This document shows, one piece after another, positions 33,119 through 41,715 of a stretch of 64,000 bases of DNA. The notes beneath the pieces are model-generated. The model was not told the origin of the DNA. It made no database searches and saw only the letters and a list, made by a program, of their open reading frames with translations. Position 1 is the first letter of the stretch; each line of letters opens with the position of its first letter. The DNA comes from an uncultured Oscillospiraceae bacterium. GTDB lineage: Bacteria; Bacillota; Clostridia; Oscillospirales; Oscillospiraceae. The stretch lies in assembly GCA_910585815.1 (NCBI GenBank), contig CAJUFJ010000008.1, positions 10,152 to 74,151 on the forward strand, given 5' to 3'. The position numbers were made by a program, and so were the translations under genes.

Positions 33119-33424
33119 ATGGAGAAACGGAAAAGGACAAATATCAAGGCATTGGAAACAGAGATCATAAAAATGCGAAAGGTGGGGCGGACACGGCAGG
33201 AGATAGCAGATACGTTAGGATTGGAAAAAGTACAAATCAAGAACTGGATCAGTCGGTATAACCGGGAGCAGGCACGCTTAGCGGCAGGGCTGCCGCGGAA
33301 GCGGAGAGGGCGTCCCAGGAAAAGCGGGTACACCACAATAGAAGAATGCCAATATGAAATCCAACGCTTGAAGATAGAGAATAAATTACTGCGGGATTTT
33401 CTGCGGTTCACAGGAAGGAAGTGA
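33119..33424 (+). CDS. IS3-family transposase OrfA (left half)
   Basis: A 101-residue HTH protein (RTRQEIADTLGLEKVQIKNWISRYN) with a basic middle (RKRRGRPRK) and a C-terminal leucine-zipper-like helix (EIQRLKIENKLLRDFLRF). It binds IS ends and overlaps orfB by GTGA. It is intact, unlike the copy in the right half. Upstream, CCCCTGATGTAG and its complement form a hairpin before the start. Confidence 0.88.
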   Translation: MEKRKRTNIKALETEIIKMRKVGRTRQEIADTLGLEKVQIKNWISRYNREQARLAAGLPRKRRGRPRKSGYTTIEECQYEIQRLKIENKLLRDFLRFTGRK

Positions 33425-34056
33425 GGGCGAGAATAAAGTACCATATCGTTTACCTCCACAGGAATGAGTATCCAGTGTCGGTTATGTGTAAGCTTTTTGG
33501 TGTGTCAAGGAGCGGTTATTATGACTTTGTCCGTCGACTGGACAGGCCTGAGGCAGATGCTGGGCTGGCCCAGCTAATCCGGGAGCAGCAAAAGCATTGC
33601 CGGCAGACCTACGGTTACCGGCGGATGTGGATGTGGCTGGGGAAACAGGGAATCCATCATAACCCTAAAACAGTGCTGCGAGTCATGAAGAAATATGACC
33701 TGTTAGCAGAAATTCGCCGCCCCAGGAAGTGGGTCAATATGGGGCAACAGGTTCATAGGTATGAAAACCTGCTCAACCGGGATTTCCATGCAGACAGGCC
33801 AAATTCCAAATGGGTCACAGATATCTCCTACATACACACAGGCCAAGGAGTCCTCTATCTGTCCATGATTCGCGACCTTTATGATAACAGTATTGTAGCT
33901 TATAAAACGGCAGAATCCCAGACCATAAATCTGGTCCTGGATACCATCCGCTTGGCGGTAAAACAGGAGAAAAAGCAGGTCGCTGTGGAGGTGCAGCTCC
34001 GCAGCGGCCCTCTTTTTCTCCGCTTTCATGGCAAGGCGTATCGTGTCCAGAACTAA
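33421..34056 (+). pseudogene. IS3-family transposase OrfB, truncated (left half)
   Basis: GTG start coupled to orfA. The HTH_21 region and the first part of the DDE integrase core are present (WVTDISYI with the first aspartate). The frame then passes the inversion junction at about residue 195 and continues into antisense of the other copy until a stop. The second aspartate and the glutamate of the DDE triad are lost, so it cannot be an active transposase. Confidence 0.85.
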
Positions 34057-34566
34057 GCTTACCGTCTGCTGAACAGCGGTTTTGTAGGCCACAATGCTGT
34101 TGTCATAGAGATCTCGGATCATGGACAGATAGATGACCCCTTCGTCTGTATGGATATAAGAAATATCTGTTACCCATTTTTGGTTGGGAGCATCTGCGTG
34201 AAAGTCTCTGTTGAGAAGATTCTCATACTTGTGCATCTGCAGCCCCATCTGTACCCACTTCCTTGGCCTGCGGATTTCAGCCAAGATGTTATACTTTTTC
34301 ATCACTCGCAGCACTGTTTGGGGGTTGTGGTGGATCCCCTGCTTCTCTAACCACAGCCACATCCTTCGGTAACCATAGGTCTGCCTGCATCTCTCTTGCT
34401 GTGACTGAAGAAGCTCTGCCAGCTCCGCGTCCGGTTCCGGATCGCCAATTCGCTTGCAGAAACCGTAATATCCGCTCCTGCATACTCCAAAGAATTGACA
34501 CATGACCGATATGGGATACCGCTCCTTGTGTCGGTATATTACCATGTATTTTACCTTTGCCCTCAC
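33703..34566 (-). pseudogene. IS3-family transposase OrfB, truncated and chimeric (right half)
   Basis: Homologous to the left OrfB throughout residues 1-190 (CRQTYGYRRMWLWLEKQGIHH, WVTDISYIHTDEG), reaching the LHSD of the second catalytic aspartate. It then crosses the junction, so the last 95 residues are antisense of the left copy. The 864-nt open frame is therefore misleading; the glutamate is missing. The GTG start overlaps the orfA stop. Confidence 0.85.
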
Positions 34567-34875
34567 TTCCTTTCTGTGAACCGCAGAAAATCCCGCAGCA
34601 ATTCATTCTCCATTTTCAACCGTTTGATTTCATACGCCTGCTCTGCCACAATATCCACTGGTTCTGCTCTTTTCCGTGGCCTTCCTTTCGGGCGCAGCTT
34701 AAGCCCAGCTTTTATCTTTCGTTCTTTTCGCCGTTCTCGTTTTAATAGGTCCTTTACCACATTTTTATCTCTTAACCCCCAAATGCTCCGCTATTTCCTG
34801 TTGGCTTCTTCCTCCTGACAACATTGCCTTTATTTCTGGCAATAACTCCTGTACATGCGTGTATCTCCTTGCCAT
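34563..34875 (-). pseudogene. IS3-family OrfA with frameshift (right half)
   Basis: Starts MARRYTHVQELLPEIKAML with an HTH (RSQQEIAEHLG), then shifts frame at a run of five G (plus-strand C run 34776-34780) and continues in the next frame as LRDKNVVKDLLKRERRK to the C-terminal zipper. One extra G explains it exactly. It could be a slippage site, but loss is simpler. Confidence 0.8.
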
Positions 34876-34974
34876 ATAGTACACCCCCTGATGTAGTCCT
34901 ATTTTCCTACATCAGGGGGCTTTTGTCTATTGTCCGCTTTTACTGGGGCTGTTCATCACACAAGGGGGGCTTTT

Positions 34975-35184
34975 TTAATAATCTGGGTAGATATCACTCT
35001 TTTTGGGCATAATCAGGGCGCAGATCAGATAAGCCCAGAAGCCGAAGGTGCCGCAGAAGAAGGCGATGACCCAGCCCACCCGCACCAGGGTGGGGTCGAT
35101 GTCGAAATACTCCGCGATGCCGCCGCACACACCGCACAGCATCTTATAGGGGCCCTCGGTCCGGTACAGTCTCTTGCTTCCCAT
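34975..35184 (-). CDS. PspC-domain membrane protein
   Basis: A 69-residue PspC protein: KRLYRTEGPYKMLCGVCGGIAEYFDIDPTLVRVGWVIAFF, then a second hydrophobic segment (FWAYLICALIMP). Such proteins take part in envelope-stress responses, although the minimal form here may act alone. AAAGGAG precedes the ATG. The IS-target repeat ends exactly at its stop codon, so its terminator may have been disrupted by the IS. Confidence 0.92.
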   Translation of the reverse strand: MGSKRLYRTEGPYKMLCGVCGGIAEYFDIDPTLVRVGWVIAFFCGTFGFWAYLICALIMPKKSDIYPDY

Positions 35185-35333
35185 AATAAATCGCTCCTTT
35201 TAAAAAGTATGTCGGGGTTGGTTTCTGAACTTATCATACGCCTTATGGATTGAAAATACCATAGGAAAAGAATGAAGAATTGATTAAAATTTCAGGGGGC
35301 GGAAATTCTTCCGCCCCCCGATTGTATTCTGCA

Positions 35334-36407
35334 TCAATCCTGTACACCCTGAAGATAACCAGTCCAGTTAAATTCGCCATTTTCATATGTATAGTCTATT
35401 CTTGCACGTTTTCCGGTGTCATATGTAATTAAGACAAAGTCCTTGCAGACAACATAGGTGCCTTGGCTGTTCAGGCTGGCTCCACCTGCGGTAGTTGTCA
35501 CATTGAAGTTATTTCCTTCAAACAACATGACGTAGTTTATATTGTTGCTGGAATATTCCCACTCGCCCTGAACGCAGGAGACGATTTCGCTGGCCAGAGC
35601 GTCGTCAACAGGGATGAACTTTTCTGCGCGGAAAGCCTCCAGAGCGGTGCGGCGGGCTTCAAGGTCTGCCGTGTTTTCAGGGGTTTGCTTCTCAATGATG
35701 TCAAAGTAAATCTTGCCATCGAGGAACAGGAGGGGGAACTTGAATTCCTTCCAGGTAAGGGTCAGAACGTCGCCGTCCAGGGAATAGGTGCCCTCATAGG
35801 TGTCGCCCTGATCCACGACGGTCAGAAAGCCCTTGGTATTGCGAATCTGCTTTTGGAGGGTGTAGGTGCCGTCGTCCTTCATGGTAAAGAGAACATAGTT
35901 CTGATTGCCGTCGTTGGTCGGCTCATAGTAGGCGTCGAAGCTCTGGGTGGAGTGGCCGTTTGAATCAAAGCTGGGGGCCAGCCCGTATTCCTCGTCCTCA
36001 TCAAAGCTGCAAATCAGATTAGAACGGTAATAGTAGTCGCCGTAGGGGGTGAAAATATCGCCGTTGCCCATCCCTTTCTCCACCAGCTCAAAGGAGTCGC
36101 CGTTTATGATATTATAGGTACCCTTTTCATCGGGTTTTGTCCTGTCAAAGCTGCCATTTTCGCTGACCTGGATGGTGGAAGTCAAGAATAAGCTGACATT
36201 TTCGTACGTGCCGGGAATCTCGCGCTCCTCCTCCTGGGGTTCGCTGGCATCCCCTTGGGAGCTGCTGGAGGACGAAACCGCGGAGTTGTCGCCGCTCTTA
36301 GAGGAGCTGCTGCCGCTGGATTTGTCATCGCCGCCGCTGCCGCCGCCGCAGGCGGTCAGGGAGAGGGCCAGCGCGGCCGCAAGGGCAAGGGAAAGTAATT
36401 TTTTCAA
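35334..36407 (-). CDS. Lipoprotein of unknown function, 357 residues
   Basis: A signal peptide with lipobox LTAC (lipidated Cys about 20), a Ser/Gly/Asp-rich linker (GGGSGGDDKSSGSSSSKSG), then repeated beta-rich units on the pattern GTYSLDGDVLTLTW and GTYNIINGDSFELV. Such units suggest a small beta-barrel or lipocalin-like repeat. The start is TTG at 36407, 8 nt after GGAGG; the ATG at 36422 overlaps the Shine-Dalgarno itself and is rejected. Surface location is likely; no enzyme motif is seen. Confidence 0.8.
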   Translation of the reverse strand: MKKLLSLALAAALALSLTACGGGSGGDDKSSGSSSSKSGDNSAVSSSSSSQGDASEPQEEEREIPGTYENVSLFLTSTIQVSENGSFDRTKPDEKGTYNIINGDSFELVEKGMGNGDIFTPYGDYYYRSNLICSFDEDEEYGLAPSFDSNGHSTQSFDAYYEPTNDGNQNYVLFTMKDDGTYTLQKQIRNTKGFLTVVDQGDTYEGTYSLDGDVLTLTWKEFKFPLLFLDGKIYFDIIEKQTPENTADLEARRTALEAFRAEKFIPVDDALASEIVSCVQGEWEYSSNNINYVMLFEGNNFNVTTTAGGASLNSQGTYVVCKDFVLITYDTGKRARIDYTYENGEFNWTGYLQGVQD

Positions 36408-36450
36408 TCTGATAACCTCCATTTGAAATAGTGTTCCGGGGAATACTGAA

Positions 36451-36479
36451 AGTATAGCGGTTCAAATTTCGGTTTTCAA
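36451..36479 (-). promoter_or_regulatory. Promoter of the lipoprotein gene
   Basis: On the minus strand, TTGAAA (36479-36474) and TATACT (36456-36451), 17-bp spacing. Confidence 0.7.
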
Positions 36480-36582
36480 TATGCTGGCTGCATAGTATTG
36501 GGAAATTTTTTAAAAAAGTGACGGTTTTCGCAATTTTTTAAAAAGGTTTTGAAAAACGGGCAGGCCATGGCTCCTAGGATAG

Positions 36583-36619
36583 GAAAACGCGCCGGAGGAG
36601 GGTCCTTCGGCGCGTTTTT
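36583..36619. terminator. Terminator downstream of the DEAD-box operon
   Basis: An AACGCGCCG/CGGCGCGTT stem with A- and T-runs on both sides. Confidence 0.82.
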
Positions 36620-36640
36620 GCAGTTTGAAGCCCAGTCGGG

Positions 36641-37228
36641 CTATAAATATTTGTCAGTATTCAACAACAGCCAGATCCTCCGGGCCAGCAGAGCGGCGGA
36701 GATGGTAAAAAACACCTCCAGCGCGGTGGTCACCATCCCGGGAAGAAGGAACAGCACGGCGCAGCCGAACACCATAAACCAGCAGAACCGCATCACCCCG
36801 GCCCAGCGGGCCGGGTCCTGCCGGCGGAAGACCAGGATGATAAACTGCAAATCCACCATCAGCAGCACGCAGGCCCCGGCGGCCAGGGCAACATGGAGGG
36901 CGGCGTATTTGGGAAAATACTTGGGCAGGTAGGGGATGGCCAGGGCGTAGGCCAGCGACAGCACGGCGCACACCGCCAGCAGCCGCACCAGCCACCGCAT
37001 CCACCGCCTGGGCAGGCGGAAGGCCATTCGGCTGAGCATCACGAAAAAGTACCCCCCGGCCAGCACGCCCCAGTAGATAAAGCCCCGGTAGTGGTCCGGC
37101 CCGGTGACGGCAATCACCGAGAAGTTGGTGCCGAACCACTCCACACTCCCGGCAAAGAGCAGGGTGTAGGCGGGGATGAGGAAGCAGGCGACAAAATCCA
37201 GCCAGAAGTGTCCGGGTTTTTTGCTCAT
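36641..37228 (-). CDS. Integral membrane protein, 195 residues, unknown
   Basis: About six hydrophobic helices (near 10-27, 36-64, 81-99, 107-128, 140-158 and 162-180) with no transporter signature that I can name. The ATG overlaps the helicase stop codon (ATGA), so it is translated from the helicase mRNA. Function unknown. Confidence 0.75.
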   Translation of the reverse strand: MSKKPGHFWLDFVACFLIPAYTLLFAGSVEWFGTNFSVIAVTGPDHYRGFIYWGVLAGGYFFVMLSRMAFRLPRRWMRWLVRLLAVCAVLSLAYALAIPYLPKYFPKYAALHVALAAGACVLLMVDLQFIILVFRRQDPARWAGVMRFCWFMVFGCAVLFLLPGMVTTALEVFFTISAALLARRIWLLLNTDKYL

Positions 37229-38406
37229 TTGTTCTCCACGGCGGCCACCAGGTCGCCCTTTTCGTTAAAGTGTACCGCCCGGATTTGGCTCCCGGTGGAC
37301 TTGACAATGTCGTCCAGCCGCAGGCTCTCGGTGATGGAGGCCACCAGGGAGAAGGCCACCCCGTGGCGGCGGGCCCGGCCGGTGCGGCCGATGCGGTGGA
37401 TGTAGTACTCGTTTTCGTCGGGCACGTCGTAGTTAAACACCGCGTCCACGTCGTCGATATCCAGCCCCCGGGCGGCCACGTCGGTGGCGGCCAGCACCCG
37501 TATCTTGCCGTCCCGGAACTTTTGCAAGGTCTTCTCCCGGAGGGACTGGGTGATGTCGCCGTGGATGGCCTCGCAGGAGATGCCCCGCATCTCCAAAAGT
37601 CCGGCCAGCCGGTCGGTCATGTTCTTGGTGTTGCAGAAGGCAATCACCCGCTCGTAGTCCCCCATCTCCAGCAGACGGGCCATGATGTCCGCCTTTTCAC
37701 CCCGGTCGGCGTCCAGCCGGTACTGGGCGATGTCGGGCCGGTTCTCCTGGTCGGCCTGCACAGTGATCTCCACCGGCTCCCGCTGGTAGACCCAGGAGAT
37801 ATCCAGCACTTCCCGGGAGATGGTGGCCGAGAACATGCCCAGGTTTTTCCGCTTGGGCATCTGGTCCAGAATGTGGGTCACGTCCCGGACAAAGCCCATG
37901 TCCAGCATCCGGTCGGCCTCGTCCAGCACCACCGTCTCCACCTTGTCCAGCCGGACGGTGCGCCGCTTCATGTGGTCCATCAGCCGCCCCGGGGTGGCCA
38001 CCACGATCTGGGGCTTTTTCTTCAGCTGGTTGATCTGGGTGTTGATGGGCTGGCCGCCGTAGAGGCACACCACCCGCACACCCTCCTTAAAGGCGCACAG
38101 GTCCCGCAGTTCGTCCTGGATCTGGATGGCCAGCTCCCGGGTGGGGGCCAGCACCAGGCCGGTGACGTGGGTGGAGGCCGGGTCGGTGTGCTCCACCATG
38201 GGGATGCCAAAGGCGAAGGTCTTGCCGGTCCCAGTGGGGGCCTTGGCAATCACGTCCTTCCAGTCCATAAACCAGGGGATGGCCCCGGTCTGGATGGGGG
38301 TGGCCTCCACATAGCCCTTCTTCTCGATGGCCCGCATCAGCTCCGCTGACAGGCCCATCTCGTCGTAGCGCTTTATACCGCTGACGGTTTGTCCGTTTAT
38401 TTCCAT
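37225..38406 (-). CDS. DEAD-box RNA helicase
   Basis: A 393-residue helicase core with all motifs: Q motif (ATPIQTGAIP), I (APTGTGKT), Ia (PTRELAIQ), Ib (TPGRLMDH), II (DEAD), III (SAT), IV-VI (VIAFCNTK, ATDVAARGLDID, HRIGRTGRA). There is almost no C-terminal extension, resembling CshA or CshB core proteins trimmed of their tails. It would unwind RNA in ribosome assembly or decay. The start at 38406 follows AGAGGG. Confidence 0.95.
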   Translation of the reverse strand: MEINGQTVSGIKRYDEMGLSAELMRAIEKKGYVEATPIQTGAIPWFMDWKDVIAKAPTGTGKTFAFGIPMVEHTDPASTHVTGLVLAPTRELAIQIQDELRDLCAFKEGVRVVCLYGGQPINTQINQLKKKPQIVVATPGRLMDHMKRRTVRLDKVETVVLDEADRMLDMGFVRDVTHILDQMPKRKNLGMFSATISREVLDISWVYQREPVEITVQADQENRPDIAQYRLDADRGEKADIMARLLEMGDYERVIAFCNTKNMTDRLAGLLEMRGISCEAIHGDITQSLREKTLQKFRDGKIRVLAATDVAARGLDIDDVDAVFNYDVPDENEYYIHRIGRTGRARRHGVAFSLVASITESLRLDDIVKSTGSQIRAVHFNEKGDLVAAVENK

Positions 38407-38441
38407 AGTGTATCCCTCTTTTATATATTCTGTCACCTTAT

Positions 38442-38469
38442 ATTATACCTGTTTTTTCGGGATTGTCTA
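38442..38469 (-). promoter_or_regulatory. Promoter of the DEAD-box operon
   Basis: On the minus strand, TAGACA (38469-38464) and TATAAT (38447-38442), 16-bp spacing. Confidence 0.75.
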
Positions 38470-38495
38470 TCCCTTTGCAAAAAGATACCATATTC

Positions 38496-38678
38496 GTCTC
38501 ATAAGTTCGGAACATCTCTGGAAATACCGAATGGTCTGTCCTGTAGGGCAGGGGTTCTACCCCTGCCTATCCCCGTAAGGGGATAAAACGGCATCGAAAC
38601 GGGGCAAAGACAGAAACGGGGTAAGGCAAGGGCGGAGCCCTTGCCCTACATGCGACAGTTTTCCTGAATTTATGAGAC
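38496..38678. mobile_element. MITE-like element, copy 2
   Basis: A 183-bp unit with ends GTCTCATAAGTTCGGA and TCCTGAATTTATGAGAC. It shares most of its sequence with 29714-29860, plus about 36 bp of extra interior. The region is flanked by the 11-bp direct repeat AAAAAGATACC (38479-38489 and 38686-38696), offset a few bases from the inverted repeats. Confidence 0.77.
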
Positions 38679-38685
38679 AAGCGTA

Positions 38686-38719
38686 AAAAAGATACCCGCA
38701 GCCTGAGCCGGACTGCGGG
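38686..38719 (-). terminator. Terminator of the HtrA gene
   Basis: On the minus strand, CCCGCAG/CTGCGGG with the loop TCCGGCTCAGG, followed by TATCTTTTTT. MITE copy 2 begins just beyond the T-run. Confidence 0.85.
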
Positions 38720-38741
38720 CAATGAGGGGAAATGAGATGCT

Positions 38742-40157
38742 TTACCAGGGGAACACATTGAAGGGCCACTGGTAGTAATAGCCGTTGTCCTGGCCGCCCT
38801 GGGCGGGCTGCTGGGGCTGGCTGTCCTGCTGGAGCGGGTTGTTGGCCTCGGTCTGGGCGTTCTTCTCGTCGAAGGTGATGGTCAGCTTTCGCTCCTGCTG
38901 ATTGCGGATGACGGTGAGGGTGGCGGTGTCGCCGGCCTTGTAGCCGGTGGACAGGGCGGCGGTGAGGGCGGAGGAGGAGTCGATGGCCGTGCTGTCGATG
39001 GCGACGATGATGTCGTTGACCTGGAGGCCCGCCTTCTGGGCGCAGGAGCCCTCGGCCACATAGGACACGGCGGCGCCGGCGGAGATGCCGTACCGCTGGG
39101 CCTCCGAAGACACGTTGGACACCTGGATGCCCAGGTAGGGCTTGCCGGTGACATAGCCGTGGGCGATGAGGTCGGAGAGGATGGCCTTCACGTCGTTGAT
39201 GGGCAGGACGAAGCCCAGGCCCTCGGCGGTGACGCCGGAGGAGGATTGGGTGTATTTGGCGGTGGTGATGCCGATCACGTTGCCGTAGCTGTCAAAGAGG
39301 GGGCCGCCGGAGTTGCCCGGGTTGATGGCACAGTTGGTCTGGAACACGTTGAGGGTGGTGGAGACCTGCCGGCCGTTCTGGTCGGTGCTGGTGGTGGTGA
39401 TAAGCCGGTCCAGGGCGGAAATCAGGCCGTCGGTGAGGGAGTAGGTCAGTTCGCCCAGGGGGTTGCCGATGGCGTAGACCTTCTCGCCCACCACCAGCTT
39501 GGAGCTGTCCCCCAGGGTGACGGGGGTGAGGTCGTCGGCGTCGATTTTGACAACGGCCACGTCGTTGTCCTTCTCCCCGCCGATGAGCTTGGCATCGTAC
39601 TTGTCGCCGTTGGCGAAGGAGACCTCGATGGTAACCGCGCCGGTGTCGTCCTCGGCCGCCTCCTCAATGACGTGGTAGTTGGTGGCGATGTAGCCGTCCT
39701 GACTGAGGACAAAGCCGGAGCCCGAGGCGGCGGAGGTGGTGGTCTGCCCCCAGATGTTCTGGGTGGTGTTCACCGTGATGCCCACGCAGGAGGCCAGATT
39801 GGCGGCGTAGAGCTGTTCCGGCGACATGGGCTGTCCGCTGTTGGAGTTGAGAATGGTCTCCACCTGAGGGCGGTCCCCCTCGTAGAGGGTGGTGGAGTGG
39901 TCGGGGGCCATCGGCGCGGGTTGGGGGGAGAAGCGCTGGTAGAGATATGCCCCACCCACTCCGGCGGAGCCGCCCGCCAGGGTGCAGGCCAGCACCAGGG
40001 CCACCACCTTGGCCGCGCCGTTCTTCTTCCGCCTGGGAGGCTTCATGCCGCCGGTGGAGAGGGGGGTGTTGGGCATAACGGGCTCCGGGTCCACATAGCC
40101 GCCAAGGCCGCCGCGGTAACCGTCGTTTTCGCTGTTGTAGAAGTTGAATTCACTCAT
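38742..40157 (-). CDS. HtrA/DegP-like membrane-anchored serine protease
   Basis: A 471-residue protease with a cytoplasmic N-terminus, one membrane helix (about 49-70) and a trypsin-like domain with the catalytic triad H162 (TNYHVI), D199 (NDVAVV) and S283 (GNSGGP). One PDZ domain (about 345-430) and a Gln/Pro-rich tail follow. It degrades misfolded proteins at the cell surface. It stands alone, with its own terminator. Domain order and length match clostridial HtrA. Confidence 0.95.
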   Translation of the reverse strand: MSEFNFYNSENDGYRGGLGGYVDPEPVMPNTPLSTGGMKPPRRKKNGAAKVVALVLACTLAGGSAGVGGAYLYQRFSPQPAPMAPDHSTTLYEGDRPQVETILNSNSGQPMSPEQLYAANLASCVGITVNTTQNIWGQTTTSAASGSGFVLSQDGYIATNYHVIEEAAEDDTGAVTIEVSFANGDKYDAKLIGGEKDNDVAVVKIDADDLTPVTLGDSSKLVVGEKVYAIGNPLGELTYSLTDGLISALDRLITTTSTDQNGRQVSTTLNVFQTNCAINPGNSGGPLFDSYGNVIGITTAKYTQSSSGVTAEGLGFVLPINDVKAILSDLIAHGYVTGKPYLGIQVSNVSSEAQRYGISAGAAVSYVAEGSCAQKAGLQVNDIIVAIDSTAIDSSSALTAALSTGYKAGDTATLTVIRNQQERKLTITFDEKNAQTEANNPLQQDSQPQQPAQGGQDNGYYYQWPFNVFPW

Positions 40158-40300
40158 GATACAAACGCTCCTTTCAAAGCGGGATATTTCAGGTGTGCCC
40201 TGGAACTGTGGCTATCATAACCCTAAAATATGAAAAAAGCATGAAGAAAAACGAATAAGTTTTTGAACTTTGCAGGGGGAAATAGAGAGAAATTATGAAC

Positions 40301-40355
40301 GGGGGCGGATATCATCCGTCCGCAGGGAACCGGGCGCATCCGATGCGCCCCTACA
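40301..40355. repeat. Palindromic repeat pair, family B
   Basis: GGGGGCGGATATCATCCGTCC then CGGGCGCATCCGATGCGCCC plus CTACA, overlapping the last codons of the permease gene. Confidence 0.78.
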
Positions 40356-41505
40356 GGGGCCGCTCGCTCAGAATGGCGGCGATATCCCTTGCGGCGGCCT
40401 CCAGGTCCAGGCGGGCGCCCCGGAACATGCCCATCCCCGCCAGATTGAGGACCACCAGCAGCACCACCGGGCCGAAGACCATCCCCAGCACCCCGGCCAG
40501 CTTCATGCCCACATAGATGGACACCAGGGACAGAATGGGGGACAGTCCGGTCTGATCCCCCACAAACTTGGGCTCCATTACCCGGCGGAACAGGGCGATC
40601 ACCCCCCAGATGGCCATGAGCTCCACGGCGGCGGTAAAGTCCCCGGTGAACAGGGCCACGAAGGCCCAGGGCACCATCACGGTGCCCGCCCCGATGATGG
40701 GGATGAAGTCCATCACCGCCAGCCCCAGGGACAGCAGCAGGCCATAGGGCTGCCGGATAAGGAAGAAGCCGGCAAGCAGAATGAAAAACACCCCCACCGA
40801 CAGCAGAAATTCCGCCTTCACATATCCCCCGAAGGCCCCCAGGGCGGTGGTGCGCAGCTGGCCTAAAAAGCGGAGCAGGCCCTCGTCCAGGTGCTGGACA
40901 TACCGGCTGCGGAGATAGGGGTAGTCCGCCGTGAGGAGGAAGGTGGCCATAATAAAGATGACCAGAGCCACCAGAAAGGCGGGCAGGCCCATGGCCCGCT
41001 CTCCGGCCTCCAGCCCCAGGTTGCCCAGGGCGGCGGGGGCCGCCTCGCTGAGCCACTGAAACAGGCTGTCCCCGGCGTTTTCCACGATTTCGTTGACTTG
41101 GGGGGGCACCAGGGTGAGCAGGCGGGCAAAGAGGGCCTCCAGCTGGTCCATCACCGCCTGGAGGCTGTCCAGCAGGCCGCCCCAGTTCTGAACCAGGGAC
41201 ACCAGCTGTCCGGCGGCGGCGTAGACCAGCAGGGCCAGCCCCCCGCCCAGGAGCCCGAAAATCAGGAAAAGCAGCAGGAGGGTGAGGACCTGCCGGTTCC
41301 AGCCCAGCAGCCTTTGCAGCTTCTTCACCAGAGGATTCAGGGCGGCGGCGGCAATGAGGGCCAGCAGGAAGGGGGCAAAGAGGGACAGCAGCGGCCGGCC
41401 GAACCGGGCGGCCAGCCACACCGCCAGGGCAGTCAGCCCCAGCCGGATGCCCAGCCGCAGCCACAGCGCCCCCCGCTGGGGCCAGGTGAGCTGTTTGTGT
41501 TCCAT
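40351..41505 (-). CDS. AI-2E/PerM-family transporter
   Basis: A 384-residue membrane protein with about eight helices, the family pattern of an N-terminal helix pair, a long loop (about 105-185), and the C-terminal block FIPIIGAGTVMVPWAF ... MEPKFVGDQTGLSPILSLVSIYVGMKLAGVLG. The family includes the autoinducer-2 exporter TqsA and Na+/H+ antiporters, so the substrate is open. The ATG at 41505 follows AAAGGAGG. The C-terminus is close to a family B repeat, whose CTACA encodes the final residues. Confidence 0.9.
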   Translation of the reverse strand: MEHKQLTWPQRGALWLRLGIRLGLTALAVWLAARFGRPLLSLFAPFLLALIAAAALNPLVKKLQRLLGWNRQVLTLLLLFLIFGLLGGGLALLVYAAAGQLVSLVQNWGGLLDSLQAVMDQLEALFARLLTLVPPQVNEIVENAGDSLFQWLSEAAPAALGNLGLEAGERAMGLPAFLVALVIFIMATFLLTADYPYLRSRYVQHLDEGLLRFLGQLRTTALGAFGGYVKAEFLLSVGVFFILLAGFFLIRQPYGLLLSLGLAVMDFIPIIGAGTVMVPWAFVALFTGDFTAAVELMAIWGVIALFRRVMEPKFVGDQTGLSPILSLVSIYVGMKLAGVLGMVFGPVVLLVVLNLAGMGMFRGARLDLEAAARDIAAILSERPL

Positions 41506-41525
41506 GAGGCGGACCTCCTTTGTAT

Positions 41526-41641
41526 TCCTGCTGCAGCAGGGCGGGACGACCCCGGCCCGCGGAAGTGCGCGGCGCGCCCGGAGGCCGCGCACTGCACATA
41601 TTTCTCACGGTTTACGGGCGGATCATATCCGCCCCTGCATA
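41526..41641. repeat. Palindromic GC-rich repeats
   Basis: GCAGGGCGGGACGACCCCGG with a GCGCGGC.../GCCGCGC hairpin, then ACGGGCGGATCATATCCGCC. These are mixed fragments of the repeat families between the permease and DegV genes. Confidence 0.65.
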
Positions 41642-41681
41642 GCATACCACAATCCAGATGAATAATCTGTAAAATAACAAG

Positions 41682-41707
41682 GCCCGGCCGGGAAAAAACG
41701 GCCGGGC
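41682..41707 (-). terminator. Terminator of the degV gene
   Basis: A GCCCGGCCG/CGGCCGGGC stem, followed on the minus strand by CTTGTTATTTT. Confidence 0.78.
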
Positions 41708-41715
41708 GGAATGAA

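Larger units (their letters stand above)
33037..34955. mobile_element. Tail-to-tail double IS3-family element
   Basis: A 1919-bp unit whose two ends are the same outer IS terminus in inverted orientation: TGAAC-GC-CCAGTAAAAGCGGACAATAGACAAAAG, with few mismatches. It is flanked by direct repeats TCACA (33032-33036 and 34956-34960). Each half carries an orfA and the first two thirds of an orfB; the halves are clearly homologous but diverged and meet at an inverted junction near 34000. Neither half retains its own right end, yet the composite is bounded by a target duplication, suggesting it moved as one unit. A 4-bp CACA duplication with 3 extra terminal bases is an alternative reading. Confidence 0.85.

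Noticed and set aside
33703..34566. Intact 287-residue transposase on the minus strand
   Set aside because: The last third is antisense of the other IS half, and the catalytic glutamate region is missing.
40223..41608. A 461-codon minus-strand frame overlapping the AI-2E permease gene
   Set aside because: It is the same strand but another frame, rich in Pro/Arg/Ala/Gly. The permease frame has membrane helices, family motifs and AAAGGAGG.
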